Of a stretch of 64,000 bases of DNA, positions 1 to 8,271 are shown piece after piece. The stretch's first letter is position 1. Every line of letters starts with the position of its first letter. The position numbers were made by a program, and so were the translations under genes. Below the pieces are notes generated by a model. That model was not told the origin of the DNA, searched no databases, and saw nothing but the letters and a program-made list of their open reading frames with translations. The DNA lies in assembly GCF_024752305.1 (NCBI RefSeq), contig NZ_JANTHX010000004.1, positions 1-64,000 on the forward strand, read 5' to 3'. This DNA is from Protaetiibacter mangrovi. GTDB taxonomy: Bacteria > Actinomycetota > Actinomycetes > Actinomycetales > Microbacteriaceae.

Positions 1-396
1 GCGCATCAGCACGGACTCGACGAGCGCGCCGTCGAACAGCTTCCACAGGAACTTGATGGTCTCGCCGCCGTCGGTACGCAGGCGCCGCACCTCGGTGAGC
101 AGCGGGGGCAGCATCGCGGCCACGAGCTCGTCGCGGCCCTCGGCCGGCAGGTCGGTCATGAGCGCCGGGTCGGTCGTGTAGTGGGTGAAGTAGTGGGTGG
201 CGAGCTGCTTCGCGCGGAACACCGGCTGGCCGAGTTCGACGACCTTGGCGGCGCGCTCCTCGGGGGTGAGGTCGGCGAGGTGGGTCGGCGGCTGGGTGCG
301 CCGCGGCGAGGCGAACTGCAGCGCGGGACGGCCGTCGGCCCCCAGCTGCTGGGTCCACCCCTCGGCGCGGGGACGAACCTGCTTGATCTCGCTCAC
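1..396 (-). CDS. rlmN: RlmN, dual-specificity 23S rRNA/tRNA adenine-C2 methyltransferase (5' part only)
   Basis: First 132 residues of the cytosolic radical-SAM enzyme that methylates C2 of A2503 in 23S rRNA; the rest lies beyond the left edge. On the minus strand the protein starts VSEIKQVRP and reaches the conserved RlmN stretch LWKLFDGALVESVLMR. In the family this precedes the iron-sulfur CxxxCxxC motif, which is missing here. The GTG start (394-396) overlaps the stop of the upstream MATE gene (GTGA), so the two are probably cotranscribed and translationally coupled. The call rests on the N-terminal signature alone. Confidence 0.93.
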   Translation of the reverse strand, partial: MSEIKQVRPRAEGWTQQLGADGRPALQFASPRRTQPPTHLADLTPEERAAKVVELGQPVFRAKQLATHYFTHYTTDPALMTDLPAEGRDELVAAMLPPLLTEVRRLRTDGGETIKFLWKLFDGALVESVLMR

Positions 397-1736
397 GCCT
401 CGATTGTCGCAGGTGAAGCTCCGAGCGGGCCCATCCATCGGGTGCCCGCGGCGCGCACGCCGAGCGTGAGGGCGCGGATGCCGTAGAAGCCGAGGCAGTA
501 CGCGAGCTGGATCGCGAGCACGGCGGCGGACGCGCCTGCGGATGCCGGGGTCTGGGCCGCCCACCACAGCAGCGGTGCGTACACGGCCAGGTTCACCACG
601 CCCGCGAGCGCCAGGTAGCGCCCGTCGGCGGCGCCGATGAGCACCCCGTCGAGCACGAACACGACGGCGGCGAGCGGCATCGTCGCCGCGACGATCCACA
701 CGCCGCCGGGGAGCGCGTCGACGACGCCGGCATCCGACGAGAAGACATGGCCGAGCCACGGGGCGCCGACCGCGAGCACCGCGCCGAAGACGACGCCCGT
801 GCCGAGACCCCACGCGAGCAGTCGGCGCACGGTCGCGCGCTCGGCCGCGTGCGAGCCCGCACCGAGGTCGAAACCGACCATCGCCTGCGCGGCGATCGCG
901 AAGGCGTCGAGCGCGAGCGCGAACAGGAACGTGAGCTGGAACAGCACCTGCGTGGAGGCGAGGGTCACCGTGCCGAGGCCGGTCGCGGCGACGGTGGTGG
1001 CGACGAGCGCGACGCGCAGGGTCACGGTGCGCAGCAGCATCCATCCGCCGGCGCGTGCGGCGGAGGCGACGCCCGGCAGTCGCGGGGTCACGGATGCGCC
1101 CTCACGGCGGGCGTGGCGGGCGGCGATCGCAAGGCAGGCGACCGCCATGCCCCACTGCGCGATGACCGTGCCGACGGCGGATCCGGTGATGCCCCATCCG
1201 GCCCCGTAGATGAGGACCGCGTTGAGCGCGGCGTTCGCCCCGAATCCGGCGACCGCGATCACGAGCGGGGTGCGGGTGTCCTGCAGACCGCGGAAGAGGC
1301 CGGTCGCGGCCATGAGCACGAGCATGGCCGGGGCTCCGGCGCTCGAGATCGCCAGGTAGTGGGCGGCCAGGTCGGTGACGCCCGCATCCGCCCCGAACGC
1401 CGCGGCGAGCGGATGCGCCGCGAACGGTCCGGCGACGGCGAGCCCCGCGCCGAGCAGGAGCGCCAGCCAGATGCCGTCGATCCCGGCGCGGACGGCGCCC
1501 CGGCGGTCGCCGACGCCGAGCAGCCGGGCGACGGCGGGGGTGGTCGCATAGGCGAGGAAGACCAGCAGGCCGAGGGCGGTGCCGAGCACCGTGCTCGCGA
1601 GCCCGAGCGCCGCGAGCTGGTCGACTCCGAGGTGACCGACGAGGGCGGTGTCGGTGGCGAGGAACAGGGGCTCGGCGACGAGCGCCCCGAGTGCGGGGAT
1701 CGCGAGCCCGAGGATGCGCCGGTCGACCTGCGTCAC
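393..1736 (-). CDS. MATE family efflux transporter (DinF-like)
   Basis: Membrane antiporter of 447 residues that probably exports drugs or metabolites using a cation gradient. It has about twelve hydrophobic segments and the two-lobed MatE layout. The N-terminus (RRILGLAIPALGALVAEPLF, then DTALVGHLG) matches the DinF-type MATE pattern, and length is normal for the family. The GTG start lies 6 nt after a TAGCGT -10 box (1743-1748), which suggests a leaderless message. Its stop overlaps the rlmN start by 4 nt. Substrate unknown. Confidence 0.9.
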   Translation of the reverse strand: MTQVDRRILGLAIPALGALVAEPLFLATDTALVGHLGVDQLAALGLASTVLGTALGLLVFLAYATTPAVARLLGVGDRRGAVRAGIDGIWLALLLGAGLAVAGPFAAHPLAAAFGADAGVTDLAAHYLAISSAGAPAMLVLMAATGLFRGLQDTRTPLVIAVAGFGANAALNAVLIYGAGWGITGSAVGTVIAQWGMAVACLAIAARHARREGASVTPRLPGVASAARAGGWMLLRTVTLRVALVATTVAATGLGTVTLASTQVLFQLTFLFALALDAFAIAAQAMVGFDLGAGSHAAERATVRRLLAWGLGTGVVFGAVLAVGAPWLGHVFSSDAGVVDALPGGVWIVAATMPLAAVVFVLDGVLIGAADGRYLALAGVVNLAVYAPLLWWAAQTPASAGASAAVLAIQLAYCLGFYGIRALTLGVRAAGTRWMGPLGASPATIEA

Positions 1737-1742
1737 CCGGCC

Positions 1743-1748
1743 ACGCTA
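1743..1748 (-). promoter_or_regulatory. -10 box of the MATE-rlmN unit
   Basis: TAGCGT on the minus strand with a 6-nt gap to the GTG at 1736. This fits a start of transcription at or next to the start codon. Confidence 0.5.
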
Positions 1749-1777
1749 TCCGTGCTCCCGGACACCGTGCGCGACCG

Positions 1778-1822
1778 CCGGACACCCGCGCGCCGGTGTC
1801 CGGGCGGGTATGGACATGTCTA
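1778..1822. repeat. Intergenic repeat A: GGACACC hairpin plus GACATGTC palindrome
   Basis: A 9-bp stem (CCGGACACC 1778-1786 with GGTGTCCGG 1795-1803, 8-nt loop) is followed by a near-perfect palindrome TGGACATGTCTA (1811-1822) that contains the MFS stop codon. The same two building blocks occur near 58.37 kb and 62.47 kb. It lies between the end of the MFS gene and the start of the MATE gene, so it could act as a terminator, but it looks like a member of a dispersed repeat family. Confidence 0.65.
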
Positions 1823-3019
1823 CGCGCGAACCCTCGGCGGACGGGCGGCGGGGGCCGCGAGCGTCGCGAGCACGATGAGCACGAAGACGATGATGAGGGC
1901 GTTGAGGATGCCGACGTGCTCGCCGACCACGCCGATGAGCGGCGGCCCGACGAGGAAGGCGCAGTAGCCGACCGTCGCCACCGCGGAGACGCGCGCGGCG
2001 GCGCGGGCGGGGTCGTCGGCGGCCGCCGACATCGCGACCGGGAAGCCGAGCGAGGCGCCGATCCCCCACAGCACGATGCCCGCGACGGCCACGGGGATCA
2101 CCGGCACGAAGATGACGAGCGCGAGACCGACCGCGGCCGCACCTCCGGTGATCCACAGCATCCGGACGCGTCCGAAGCGGTCGATGAGCGGACCGCCGGC
2201 GATGCGGCCGACCATCATCGAGGCCGTGAACAGGGTGAAGAGCGCGGCGGCCTGCCCGTTCTCGAGACCCCGGTCGTCGACCATGCCGAGGGTGAGCCAG
2301 TCGTTGGCCGAGCCCTCGGTGAAGGCCATGCCGAGCGCGATGAGACCGATGGCGAGCGTGCGCGGCTCGAGCCAGATCGCCATCCGGTCGCGGAACGACA
2401 CGTGCGCGACCTCTTCGCCGGTCTCGGCGTGCGTGGCGACCCGCGGGATCGCCCGCGGCGCGATGACGGCGCCGAGCAGCAGCAGCGCCGCCATGCCGAT
2501 CGTGTGGGCGGCGATGTCGACGTGGGCGAACACGAGGGCGGTGCCGATCGAGGTGCCGACGACCGTGCCGGCGCTCCAGCTCGCGTGGAACAGCGGCATG
2601 ATCGTGCGGCCGATCGCCTTCTCGACCGCCGCGCCCTCGACGTTCATGGCGACGTCGCAGATGGCGCTGCCGAATCCGTACACGGCCATGCCGAGCACGA
2701 CGACGGCGAACGAGCCGAGCACCGAGGTGCCGACGCCGATCACGACGAGGGCGCCCGCGCAGACGACGAGCATGATCGCGATGCTGCGGCGTCCGCCGAG
2801 CCACTGGATGACGTGGCTCGCGAGCAGCAGGCCGACGATCGAGCCCACCGAGACGCCGAGGATCAGGTAGCCGACGAACGACGTCGACAGCTCGAGGTGG
2901 TCGCGGATGGCGGGGATGCGGATGGCCCAGGTCGCGGCGCCCAGGCCGTTGAGGGCGAACACCGCGAACACGGCGTTGCGCCAGGCGGTGGCGTGGGCGG
3001 GGCGGGTGGGCGTCGTCAT
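1820..3019 (-). CDS. MFS transporter (YbjJ-like)
   Basis: Membrane carrier of 399 residues with about twelve hydrophobic helices. Resembles the YbjJ/FucP-like branch of the major facilitator superfamily (NGLGAATWAIRIPAIRDHL near the N-terminus; GGPLIDRFGRVRML loop between helices in the second half). The ATG at 3017-3019 follows the start of homology; longer reading would run into the divergent lacI-type gene. It is divergent from the LacI-family regulator, with two operator-like palindromes in between, so it is probably repressed by that protein and induced by its substrate. Substrate not deducible; a sugar or sugar derivative is a guess from the regulator type. Confidence 0.85.
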   Translation of the reverse strand: MTTPTRPAHATAWRNAVFAVFALNGLGAATWAIRIPAIRDHLELSTSFVGYLILGVSVGSIVGLLLASHVIQWLGGRRSIAIMLVVCAGALVVIGVGTSVLGSFAVVVLGMAVYGFGSAICDVAMNVEGAAVEKAIGRTIMPLFHASWSAGTVVGTSIGTALVFAHVDIAAHTIGMAALLLLGAVIAPRAIPRVATHAETGEEVAHVSFRDRMAIWLEPRTLAIGLIALGMAFTEGSANDWLTLGMVDDRGLENGQAAALFTLFTASMMVGRIAGGPLIDRFGRVRMLWITGGAAAVGLALVIFVPVIPVAVAGIVLWGIGASLGFPVAMSAAADDPARAAARVSAVATVGYCAFLVGPPLIGVVGEHVGILNALIIVFVLIVLATLAAPAARPPRVRA

Positions 3020-3067
3020 GGTGCGGTCCGTGGTGCTCGAGCGGGCGGGGCGTGACCCGGCATCCCG

Positions 3068-3097
3068 GATCGAATCGATTCGATCGAATCGTTTCGA
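3068..3097. promoter_or_regulatory. Two tandem LacI-type operators
   Basis: A perfect 18-bp palindrome GATCGAATCGATTCGATC (3068-3085) is followed by TCGAATCGTTTCGA (3084-3097), a 14-bp palindrome with one mismatched pair. Both have the central CG typical of LacI-family sites; centres are 14 bp apart. They lie between the divergent MFS and lacI-type genes, and the second abuts the lacI -10 box. Confidence 0.75.
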
Positions 3098-3098
3098 G

Positions 3099-3104
3099 TA
3101 GGCT
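3099..3104 (+). promoter_or_regulatory. -10 box of the LacI-type gene
   Basis: TAGGCT, 8 nt before the ATG at 3113; directly preceded by the second operator, so repressor binding there would block it (autoregulation). Confidence 0.55.
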
Positions 3105-3112
3105 AGCGCCCG

Positions 3113-4174
3113 ATGTCCGACCCCGCAAACCCCCGTCCGACGCTCGCCGGCGTCGCCGCGCGCGCGGGGGTCTCGGCCTCGACCGCCTCGCTCGTGTTCA
3201 GCGGGGCCGGCCCGGTCGCCGAGGCGACCCGGACGCGGGTGCTCGAGGCGGCGGCGGCCCTCGGCTACGCGGGCCCCGACCCCACGGCGCGCTCGCTGCG
3301 CCGGGGCCGCACCGGGGTCATCGGGGTGGTCACCGAGGACCGTCTCGGCGACGCCTTCCGCGATCCGATCAACCTCGCCCTGCTGGACGGCCTGGGCGAG
3401 GAGCTCGCCGACGAGGGGTTCGGCCTCCTCGTGCTGCCGTGGGCGCCCGACTCGGGGGTCGACCTCTCGGCCGTGCCGATGGATGCGGCGATCCTGCTCG
3501 GCTGCTCGGCCGACCTCGCCCACTCCGTCGAGGTGCTGCAGCGGCGGCGCCTCCCGTTGGTCGCGATCGAGGCGCCCCCGCTCGCGGGCGTCGTCGCGAT
3601 CGACCTGGACAACGCCGACGCGACCCGGCGCGGGGCGGAGCTGCTGCGCGAGCTGGGTCACCGGCGGGTGGCACTCGTCACCCTGCCGCTCGACCTCGGC
3701 CGCACCCGGGCGCCGCTGACCCCCGCGCGCGAGCAGGAGGCGACCGCCTTCACGGCGATGGAGCGCATCCGCGGCGCCCGCGCGGTGTTCCCGGATGCCG
3801 GGGGCGTCTCGGCGGGCGGGAGCACCGTCGCCGAGGGATACCTCGCCGGGCGCGCGCTGCTGGACGTGCCGCCCGCCGACCGACCGACCGCGATCGTCGC
3901 CCAGAGCGACCTGCTCGCCGCGGGCGTCATCCGCGCCGCCGAGGAGCTCGGGATCGCGGTGCCCGCGGAGCTCAGCGTGCTCGGCTTCGACGGCGTGCGG
4001 CTCGACGGCATCACCCCGTACGCGCTCACCACCCTCGTGCAGCCCGCGGTCGAGAAGGGCCGCGCGGCCGGCCGGGCGGTCCGGGAGGCGCTCGCCGGTC
4101 GCACGCCGGTCCCCGTCTCCTTCGCCTCCGAACTCCGCGCGGGCACCACGGCCGCCCCACCACCGACATTCTGA
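3113..4174 (+). CDS. LacI family transcriptional regulator
   Basis: Cytosolic DNA-binding repressor of 353 residues, normal family length. The N-terminal helix-turn-helix (residues about 10-31, TLAGVAARAGVSASTASLVF) is followed by the hinge-like ARSLRRGRTGVIGVV and a periplasmic-binding-protein-type sensor domain to the end. The ATG is only 8 nt after a TAGGCT box, consistent with a leaderless message. Divergent from the MFS carrier with shared tandem operators; most likely controls that carrier and itself. The effector is unknown. Confidence 0.92.
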   Translation: MSDPANPRPTLAGVAARAGVSASTASLVFSGAGPVAEATRTRVLEAAAALGYAGPDPTARSLRRGRTGVIGVVTEDRLGDAFRDPINLALLDGLGEELADEGFGLLVLPWAPDSGVDLSAVPMDAAILLGCSADLAHSVEVLQRRRLPLVAIEAPPLAGVVAIDLDNADATRRGAELLRELGHRRVALVTLPLDLGRTRAPLTPAREQEATAFTAMERIRGARAVFPDAGGVSAGGSTVAEGYLAGRALLDVPPADRPTAIVAQSDLLAAGVIRAAEELGIAVPAELSVLGFDGVRLDGITPYALTTLVQPAVEKGRAAGRAVREALAGRTPVPVSFASELRAGTTAAPPPTF

Positions 4175-4177
4175 GTA

Positions 4178-4206
4178 TTCACAAAAGTGTGAAGGTGGAG
4201 TAGCGT
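4178..4206 (+). promoter_or_regulatory. Promoter and overlapping inverted repeat of the ABC exporter operon
   Basis: TTCACA (4178-4183), 17 bp, then TAGCGT (4201-4206), 8 nt before the GTG at 4215: a good -35/-10 pair for a leaderless message. The -35 is the left arm of an inverted repeat TTCACA-4 nt-TGTGAA (4178-4193), a likely operator for the MarR/GbsR-type regulator encoded at the end of the operon. Confidence 0.6.
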
Positions 4207-4214
4207 CGCCGGAC

Positions 4215-5126
4215 GTGACCACCGTGATCGAGGCCCAGGGCCTCCGCAAGCACTTCGGTCGGACCGCCGCACTCGACGGCCTCGACCTCACCGTCTCCGC
4301 GGGGGAGGTGCACGGCTTCCTCGGCCCGAACGGCGCCGGCAAGTCCACCACCATCCGCGTGCTCCTCGGGATGCTGCGCGCCGACGCCGGCAGCACGAGC
4401 GTGCTCGGGCGCGACCCCTGGCGCGACGCCGTCGCCATCCACCGCGACGTCGCCTACGTGCCGGGCGACGTGACCCTGTGGCCGAACCTCTCGGGCGGCG
4501 AGACGATCGACTACCTCACCCGGCTGCGCGGGGGAGCGGATGCCGCCCTCCGGGCCCGCCTCATCGAGGACTTCCAGCTGGACCCGCGCAAGAAGGGCCG
4601 CGGATACTCCAAAGGCAACCGGCAGAAGGTCGCGCTGGTCGCCGCCTTCGCGCGACCCGCGGAGCTCTACATCTTCGACGAGCCGACGAGCGGACTCGAC
4701 CCCGTGATGGAGTCCGTCTTCCGCGCCGAGGTCGAGCGGGTGGTCGCCGACGGCGCCACCGTGCTGCTGTCGAGCCACATCCTGAGCGAGGTCGAGCAGT
4801 TGTGCGATCGCGTCACGATCGTGCGCGCGGGGCGCGCGGTCGAGACGGGCACCCTCGACGAGCTGCGCCACCTCACCCGTACGAGCTTCCGGGTGGCGAC
4901 CGCCGCCGGACTGGCCGAGGTGGCGGCTCTCGCCGGCGTGCACGACGCGCGGGAGGAGGCGGGGCATCTCGTGTTCGACGTCGACGGGGCCGAGCTCGAG
5001 ACCGTGCTCGCCGCCCTCACCCGCGCGGGCGTGACCGCGCTCACCGCGACGCCGCCGAGCCTCGAGGAGCTGTTCCTGCGGCACTACGGCGACCGCATCG
5101 CCGTGACCGACGAGGACGCCGCCTGA
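4215..5126 (+). CDS. ABC transporter ATP-binding protein (drug/polyketide exporter type)
   Basis: Cytosolic ATPase subunit of 303 residues. Walker A GPNGAGKST at residues 37-45, signature region YSKGNRQK, Walker B IFDEPTSGLD and switch His (SSHIL) are all present, followed by a C-terminal extension of about 80 residues. This is the DrrA-like layout of ABC-2 exporters. The GTG start is chosen because it follows the TAGCGT box by 8 nt and gives the normal family N-terminus (VTTVIEAQGLRKHFG). The permease starts one base after its stop codon (5127 between), so both form one exporter. Confidence 0.93.
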   Translation: MTTVIEAQGLRKHFGRTAALDGLDLTVSAGEVHGFLGPNGAGKSTTIRVLLGMLRADAGSTSVLGRDPWRDAVAIHRDVAYVPGDVTLWPNLSGGETIDYLTRLRGGADAALRARLIEDFQLDPRKKGRGYSKGNRQKVALVAAFARPAELYIFDEPTSGLDPVMESVFRAEVERVVADGATVLLSSHILSEVEQLCDRVTIVRAGRAVETGTLDELRHLTRTSFRVATAAGLAEVAALAGVHDAREEAGHLVFDVDGAELETVLAALTRAGVTALTATPPSLEELFLRHYGDRIAVTDEDAA

Positions 5127-5127
5127 G

Positions 5128-6732
5128 ATGCTGCTCGTCCTGCTCCAGCAGATGCGGCGCGACCGCATCATCCTGCCCATCTGGGTCCTCGGCACCGCCG
5201 CCCTGTCGGCCGTCACTGTCGCGGCCGCCGCGAACGAGTTCGGCGACGCCACCGGACGCGCCCAGATCCTGGCCGTGGCGCTCGCGACCCCCGCCCTGCT
5301 CGCGCTCCGCGGCATCCCGAACGGCGACGAGCTCGGCTCTGCCGTGCACTTCCAGTCGTTCGCCTGGCTCGCGCTGACGCTCGGGCTCATGAACGTCTTC
5401 CTCGCGACCCGCCACGGGCGGGCCGACGAGGAGAAGGGCCGCCGGGAGCTCGTGCTCGCCGCGCCGGTCTCGCGGATGACGCCCGCGGTCTCGGCGCTGC
5501 TGCTCGCGGTGCTCGCGAACCTCGCCTACGCGGTGCTCGCGGTGCTCGGCTACCAGGCGGGCGGCCTGCCCCTCGAGGGATCGGTGCTGAGCGCCGTGTG
5601 CCTCGCCCTCATCGGTCTGGTCTTCTTCGGGGTCGGCTCGCTCGCGGGCGAGCTCGCGGCGACCACCCGCGCCGCGAGCGGCATCGGCGTGGTCGTCGTG
5701 CTCGTCGCCTACGCCTTCCGCGCCGCGGGGGATGCGCTCGGCACCCCCGACGTGGCCGCCCTGACACTCGACCCGGCATGGCCGAGCTACCTCACGCCGA
5801 TCGGCTGGGGCCAGCTCGCCCTGCCGTTCACGGCCGACCGCTGGTGGCCCGTCGCGGTGCTCGCGGCGCTCGCCGCGGTGCTCGTCGCCGTCGCCCTGGT
5901 GGTCCACTCGCGGCGCGAGCTCGGCGCGAGCCTGCTGGCCGAGCGATCCGGACGGCCGGCGGCGCCCGCGACGCTGCGCGGCGCGTTCGGCCTCGCCTGG
6001 CGGCTGCAGTGGCCGAGCATGCTCGGCTGGACGATCGGCTCGGCCGCCCTGGGGATCGCGCTCGGCTCGCTCGTCACGGCGGTGTCGCAACTCGACTTCT
6101 CGGCGAACCCCTCGCTCCAGGCGATCCTGCAGAGCCTCGGCCGCACCGATCAGACCGACGTGGCGAAGGCGCTCATCCCCGCCCTCACGGCCATGGTCGG
6201 CTCGCTCGCCGCGGCATCCGGCGTGCAGGCGGTGCTGCGCGCCCGCGAGGAGGAGGTCGCCGGCCGAACGGAGGCGGTGCTCGCCGGCGCGGTCTCGCGG
6301 TTCGCGTGGACGGGCGCGTTCCTCGGCGTGGCCGTGCTCACCGTCGCGGTCGTGCTGCTCGCCTCCGGAGCCGCGGCCGCCGCCGGGTTCGCGGTCGCCG
6401 GAAACGACGACTTCGTCTGGCTGGCGCTCGGGCAGTGCCTCGTGCAGGCGCCCGCCGCTCTCACCTTCGTGGCGGTCGCCGCGCTCGCGGTCGCCGCCCT
6501 GCCGCGCGTCTCGGTCGGGATCGCGTGGGGGCTGTTCGGCGTCGGCGTCGTCATCGGGTACTTCGGCCAGCTCATGGATCTGCCCGACTGGCTGCAGCAG
6601 GCGAGCCCCATCACGCAGGTACCCGAGCTGCCGACCGACGACTGGCTGCCGACGTTCGTGCTGGCGGCGATCGTCGTGGTGGCCGCGGTGCTCGCGGCGG
6701 CCGCCTTCCGGCGACGGGACCTCAGCACGTGA
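5128..6732 (+). CDS. ABC exporter permease, polyketide-antibiotic exporter type (TnrB-like)
   Basis: Integral membrane subunit of 534 residues with about twelve hydrophobic helices in two halves. Each half starts with a short cytosolic stretch (QQMRRDRIILPIWVLG; AWRLQWPSMLGWTIG) and has an acidic loop after the second helix (RADEEKGRRELV; REEEVAGRTEAV). This double arrangement is typical of COG3559 exporters of polyketide antibiotics. It lies directly downstream of its ATPase and overlaps the regulator gene by one base (TGATG). Role: export of a hydrophobic compound, or self-protection; substrate unknown. Confidence 0.88.
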   Translation: MLLVLLQQMRRDRIILPIWVLGTAALSAVTVAAAANEFGDATGRAQILAVALATPALLALRGIPNGDELGSAVHFQSFAWLALTLGLMNVFLATRHGRADEEKGRRELVLAAPVSRMTPAVSALLLAVLANLAYAVLAVLGYQAGGLPLEGSVLSAVCLALIGLVFFGVGSLAGELAATTRAASGIGVVVVLVAYAFRAAGDALGTPDVAALTLDPAWPSYLTPIGWGQLALPFTADRWWPVAVLAALAAVLVAVALVVHSRRELGASLLAERSGRPAAPATLRGAFGLAWRLQWPSMLGWTIGSAALGIALGSLVTAVSQLDFSANPSLQAILQSLGRTDQTDVAKALIPALTAMVGSLAAASGVQAVLRAREEEVAGRTEAVLAGAVSRFAWTGAFLGVAVLTVAVVLLASGAAAAAGFAVAGNDDFVWLALGQCLVQAPAALTFVAVAALAVAALPRVSVGIAWGLFGVGVVIGYFGQLMDLPDWLQQASPITQVPELPTDDWLPTFVLAAIVVVAAVLAAAAFRRRDLST

Positions 6733-7238
6733 TGCCGCCCGAGGGCTTCGTCGACCGGATGTCGGCGGAGCTCGTGGCGCAGGGCTTCCCCCGCATCCCG
6801 GCGCGCGTGCTCATGGCGCTCACCGGCACCCCGGATGCGCGCCTCACCGCGGCGGAGCTGGCCGCCGCGGTCGAGGCGAGCCCGGCGGCGATCTCGGGGG
6901 CGGTCAAGTACCTCGAGCTCGTCGGGATGGTGCGGCGGCTCACGGTGCCGGGCACCCGGCGTCACCTCTACGCCCTCAGCGACGACGACCATCCGTGGTA
7001 CGCCTCCTCACTCACCCGGGCGGGGATCTACGCGGGCATCGTGCGCACGGTGCGGGCGGAGGCCGAGCGGCTGCCCGACGGGGTGGTGCGCAATCGGGTG
7101 GACGAGATGGCCGACTTCTTCGCCTACATCGAGCGCCGCATGCCGCTGCTGCTCGACGAGTGGCGGGAGGAGCGGCGCGGTCAGGCGCGCGCGACCAGGC
7201 GGTCGAATGCCGCGTCGAGCTCGGAGTCGACCGACTGA
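6732..7238 (+). CDS. MarR/GbsR-type winged-helix regulator
   Basis: Small cytosolic regulator of 168 residues. A winged helix covers roughly residues 35-85 (LTAAELAAAVEASPAAISGAV, then LVGMVRRLTVPGTRRHLYAL as the wing). A helical C-terminal part follows, as in GbsR-like regulators that sit next to drug exporters. An in-frame GTG lies 3 nt upstream (6729); ATG at 6732 is preferred because of the TGATG coupling to the permease. The last 19 codons overlap the convergent epimerase gene by 58 nt. Probably controls its own operon through the inverted repeat at 4178-4193 (inference). Confidence 0.82.
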   Translation: MPPEGFVDRMSAELVAQGFPRIPARVLMALTGTPDARLTAAELAAAVEASPAAISGAVKYLELVGMVRRLTVPGTRRHLYALSDDDHPWYASSLTRAGIYAGIVRTVRAEAERLPDGVVRNRVDEMADFFAYIERRMPLLLDEWREERRGQARATRRSNAASSSESTD

Positions 7239-8164
7239 CGCGCGGGATCGGCGAGGTACCACTCGGCGATCTCGCGTGCCCCCTCCGCGAACGGGGTCGT
7301 CGCCACCCATCCGGGCACGAACTGCTTGATGCGGGTGTTGTCGAAGAGCACCGAGTGCGCCTTGTCGCCGACGAGGCCCGGGCCCATCGCGGGCACCTCG
7401 CGGGCGATCGCCTCCGAGGCGACGTGCACGATCCGCGGCTCCACCCCCAGCGCGCGGCCGAGCAGGCGGGTGATCTCGTCCCAGGTGAGCGACTCGTCGC
7501 CGGTGATGTGCACGGGGCCGCCGAGGGCGTGCGGATTCCCGAACAGGCCCACGAACGCACGCGCGAAGTCGCGCGCGTGGGTGAGCGTCCACCAGCTCGT
7601 GCCGTCGCCGTGCACGACCACGGGCTTGCCGTCGAGCATGCGCTGCAGGGTCGTCCAGCCGCCCTCGAGGGGGATGAGGGTGGCGTCGTAGGTGTGCGAG
7701 GGCCGCACGATCGTCGCCGGGAAGCCGCGCTCGCGGTAGGCGGCGACGAGAACCTCCTCGCAGGCGATCTTGTCGCGCGAGTACTGCCAGAACGGGTTCG
7801 CGAGCGGCGTCGACTCGACGATCGGCAACTGCGCGATCGGTTTCTGGTAGGCCGACGCCGAGGAGATGAAGAGGTACTGGCCCGTGCGTCCGGAGAACAG
7901 CTCGACATCCGCGGCGACCTGTTCCGGCACGAACGCCCGGAAGTTGGCCACGACGTCGAACGAGCGCGATCCGACCGCGGAGGCGATGGTCGCCGCGTCG
8001 TCCGCGTCGCCGATGATCACCTCGGCCCCCTCCACGGGCGGGCGGGTGCTCGACCGACCGCGGTTCAGCAGGGTCACCTCCCAGCCCCGTTCGACCGCGA
8101 GCCGCGACACCGAGGAGCTGATGATCCCGTTGCCGCCGATGATGAGCACCCTCTGCGCTGCCAT
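7181..8164 (-). CDS. NAD-dependent epimerase/dehydratase family protein
   Basis: Cytosolic extended-SDR enzyme of 327 residues. The Rossmann motif is atypical (GGNGIISSS rather than GxxGxxG). It carries SSASAYQKP with the downstream YSRDKI, i.e. a Y-x-x-x-K-like pair. It resembles the CSP41/isoflavone-reductase-like group of SDR proteins acting on sugar nucleotides or related substrates. The ATG (8162-8164) follows a TAGACT box by 7 nt. The 3' end overlaps the convergent MarR/GbsR gene by 58 nt. Substrate not known. Confidence 0.82.
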   Translation of the reverse strand: MAAQRVLIIGGNGIISSSVSRLAVERGWEVTLLNRGRSSTRPPVEGAEVIIGDADDAATIASAVGSRSFDVVANFRAFVPEQVAADVELFSGRTGQYLFISSASAYQKPIAQLPIVESTPLANPFWQYSRDKIACEEVLVAAYRERGFPATIVRPSHTYDATLIPLEGGWTTLQRMLDGKPVVVHGDGTSWWTLTHARDFARAFVGLFGNPHALGGPVHITGDESLTWDEITRLLGRALGVEPRIVHVASEAIAREVPAMGPGLVGDKAHSVLFDNTRIKQFVPGWVATTPFAEGAREIAEWYLADPARQSVDSELDAAFDRLVARA

Positions 8165-8171
8165 GCCGCCG

Positions 8172-8177
8172 AGTCTA
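8172..8177 (-). promoter_or_regulatory. -10 box of the epimerase gene
   Basis: TAGACT on the minus strand, 7 nt before the ATG. Confidence 0.5.
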
Positions 8178-8258
8178 GATTCGGCGAACGCAGCCGCGCT
8201 GGGCCGGGAGCCACAGGAACTCCTGGCGCCTCCCGGCAATCGCTGCAGCGTTTGTGCT

Positions 8259-8264
8259 TAGGCT
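8259..8264 (+). promoter_or_regulatory. -10 box of the M13 peptidase gene
   Basis: TAGGCT, 7 nt before the ATG at 8272; no Shine-Dalgarno is seen in the gap. Confidence 0.55.
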
Positions 8265-8271
8265 GACAGCC

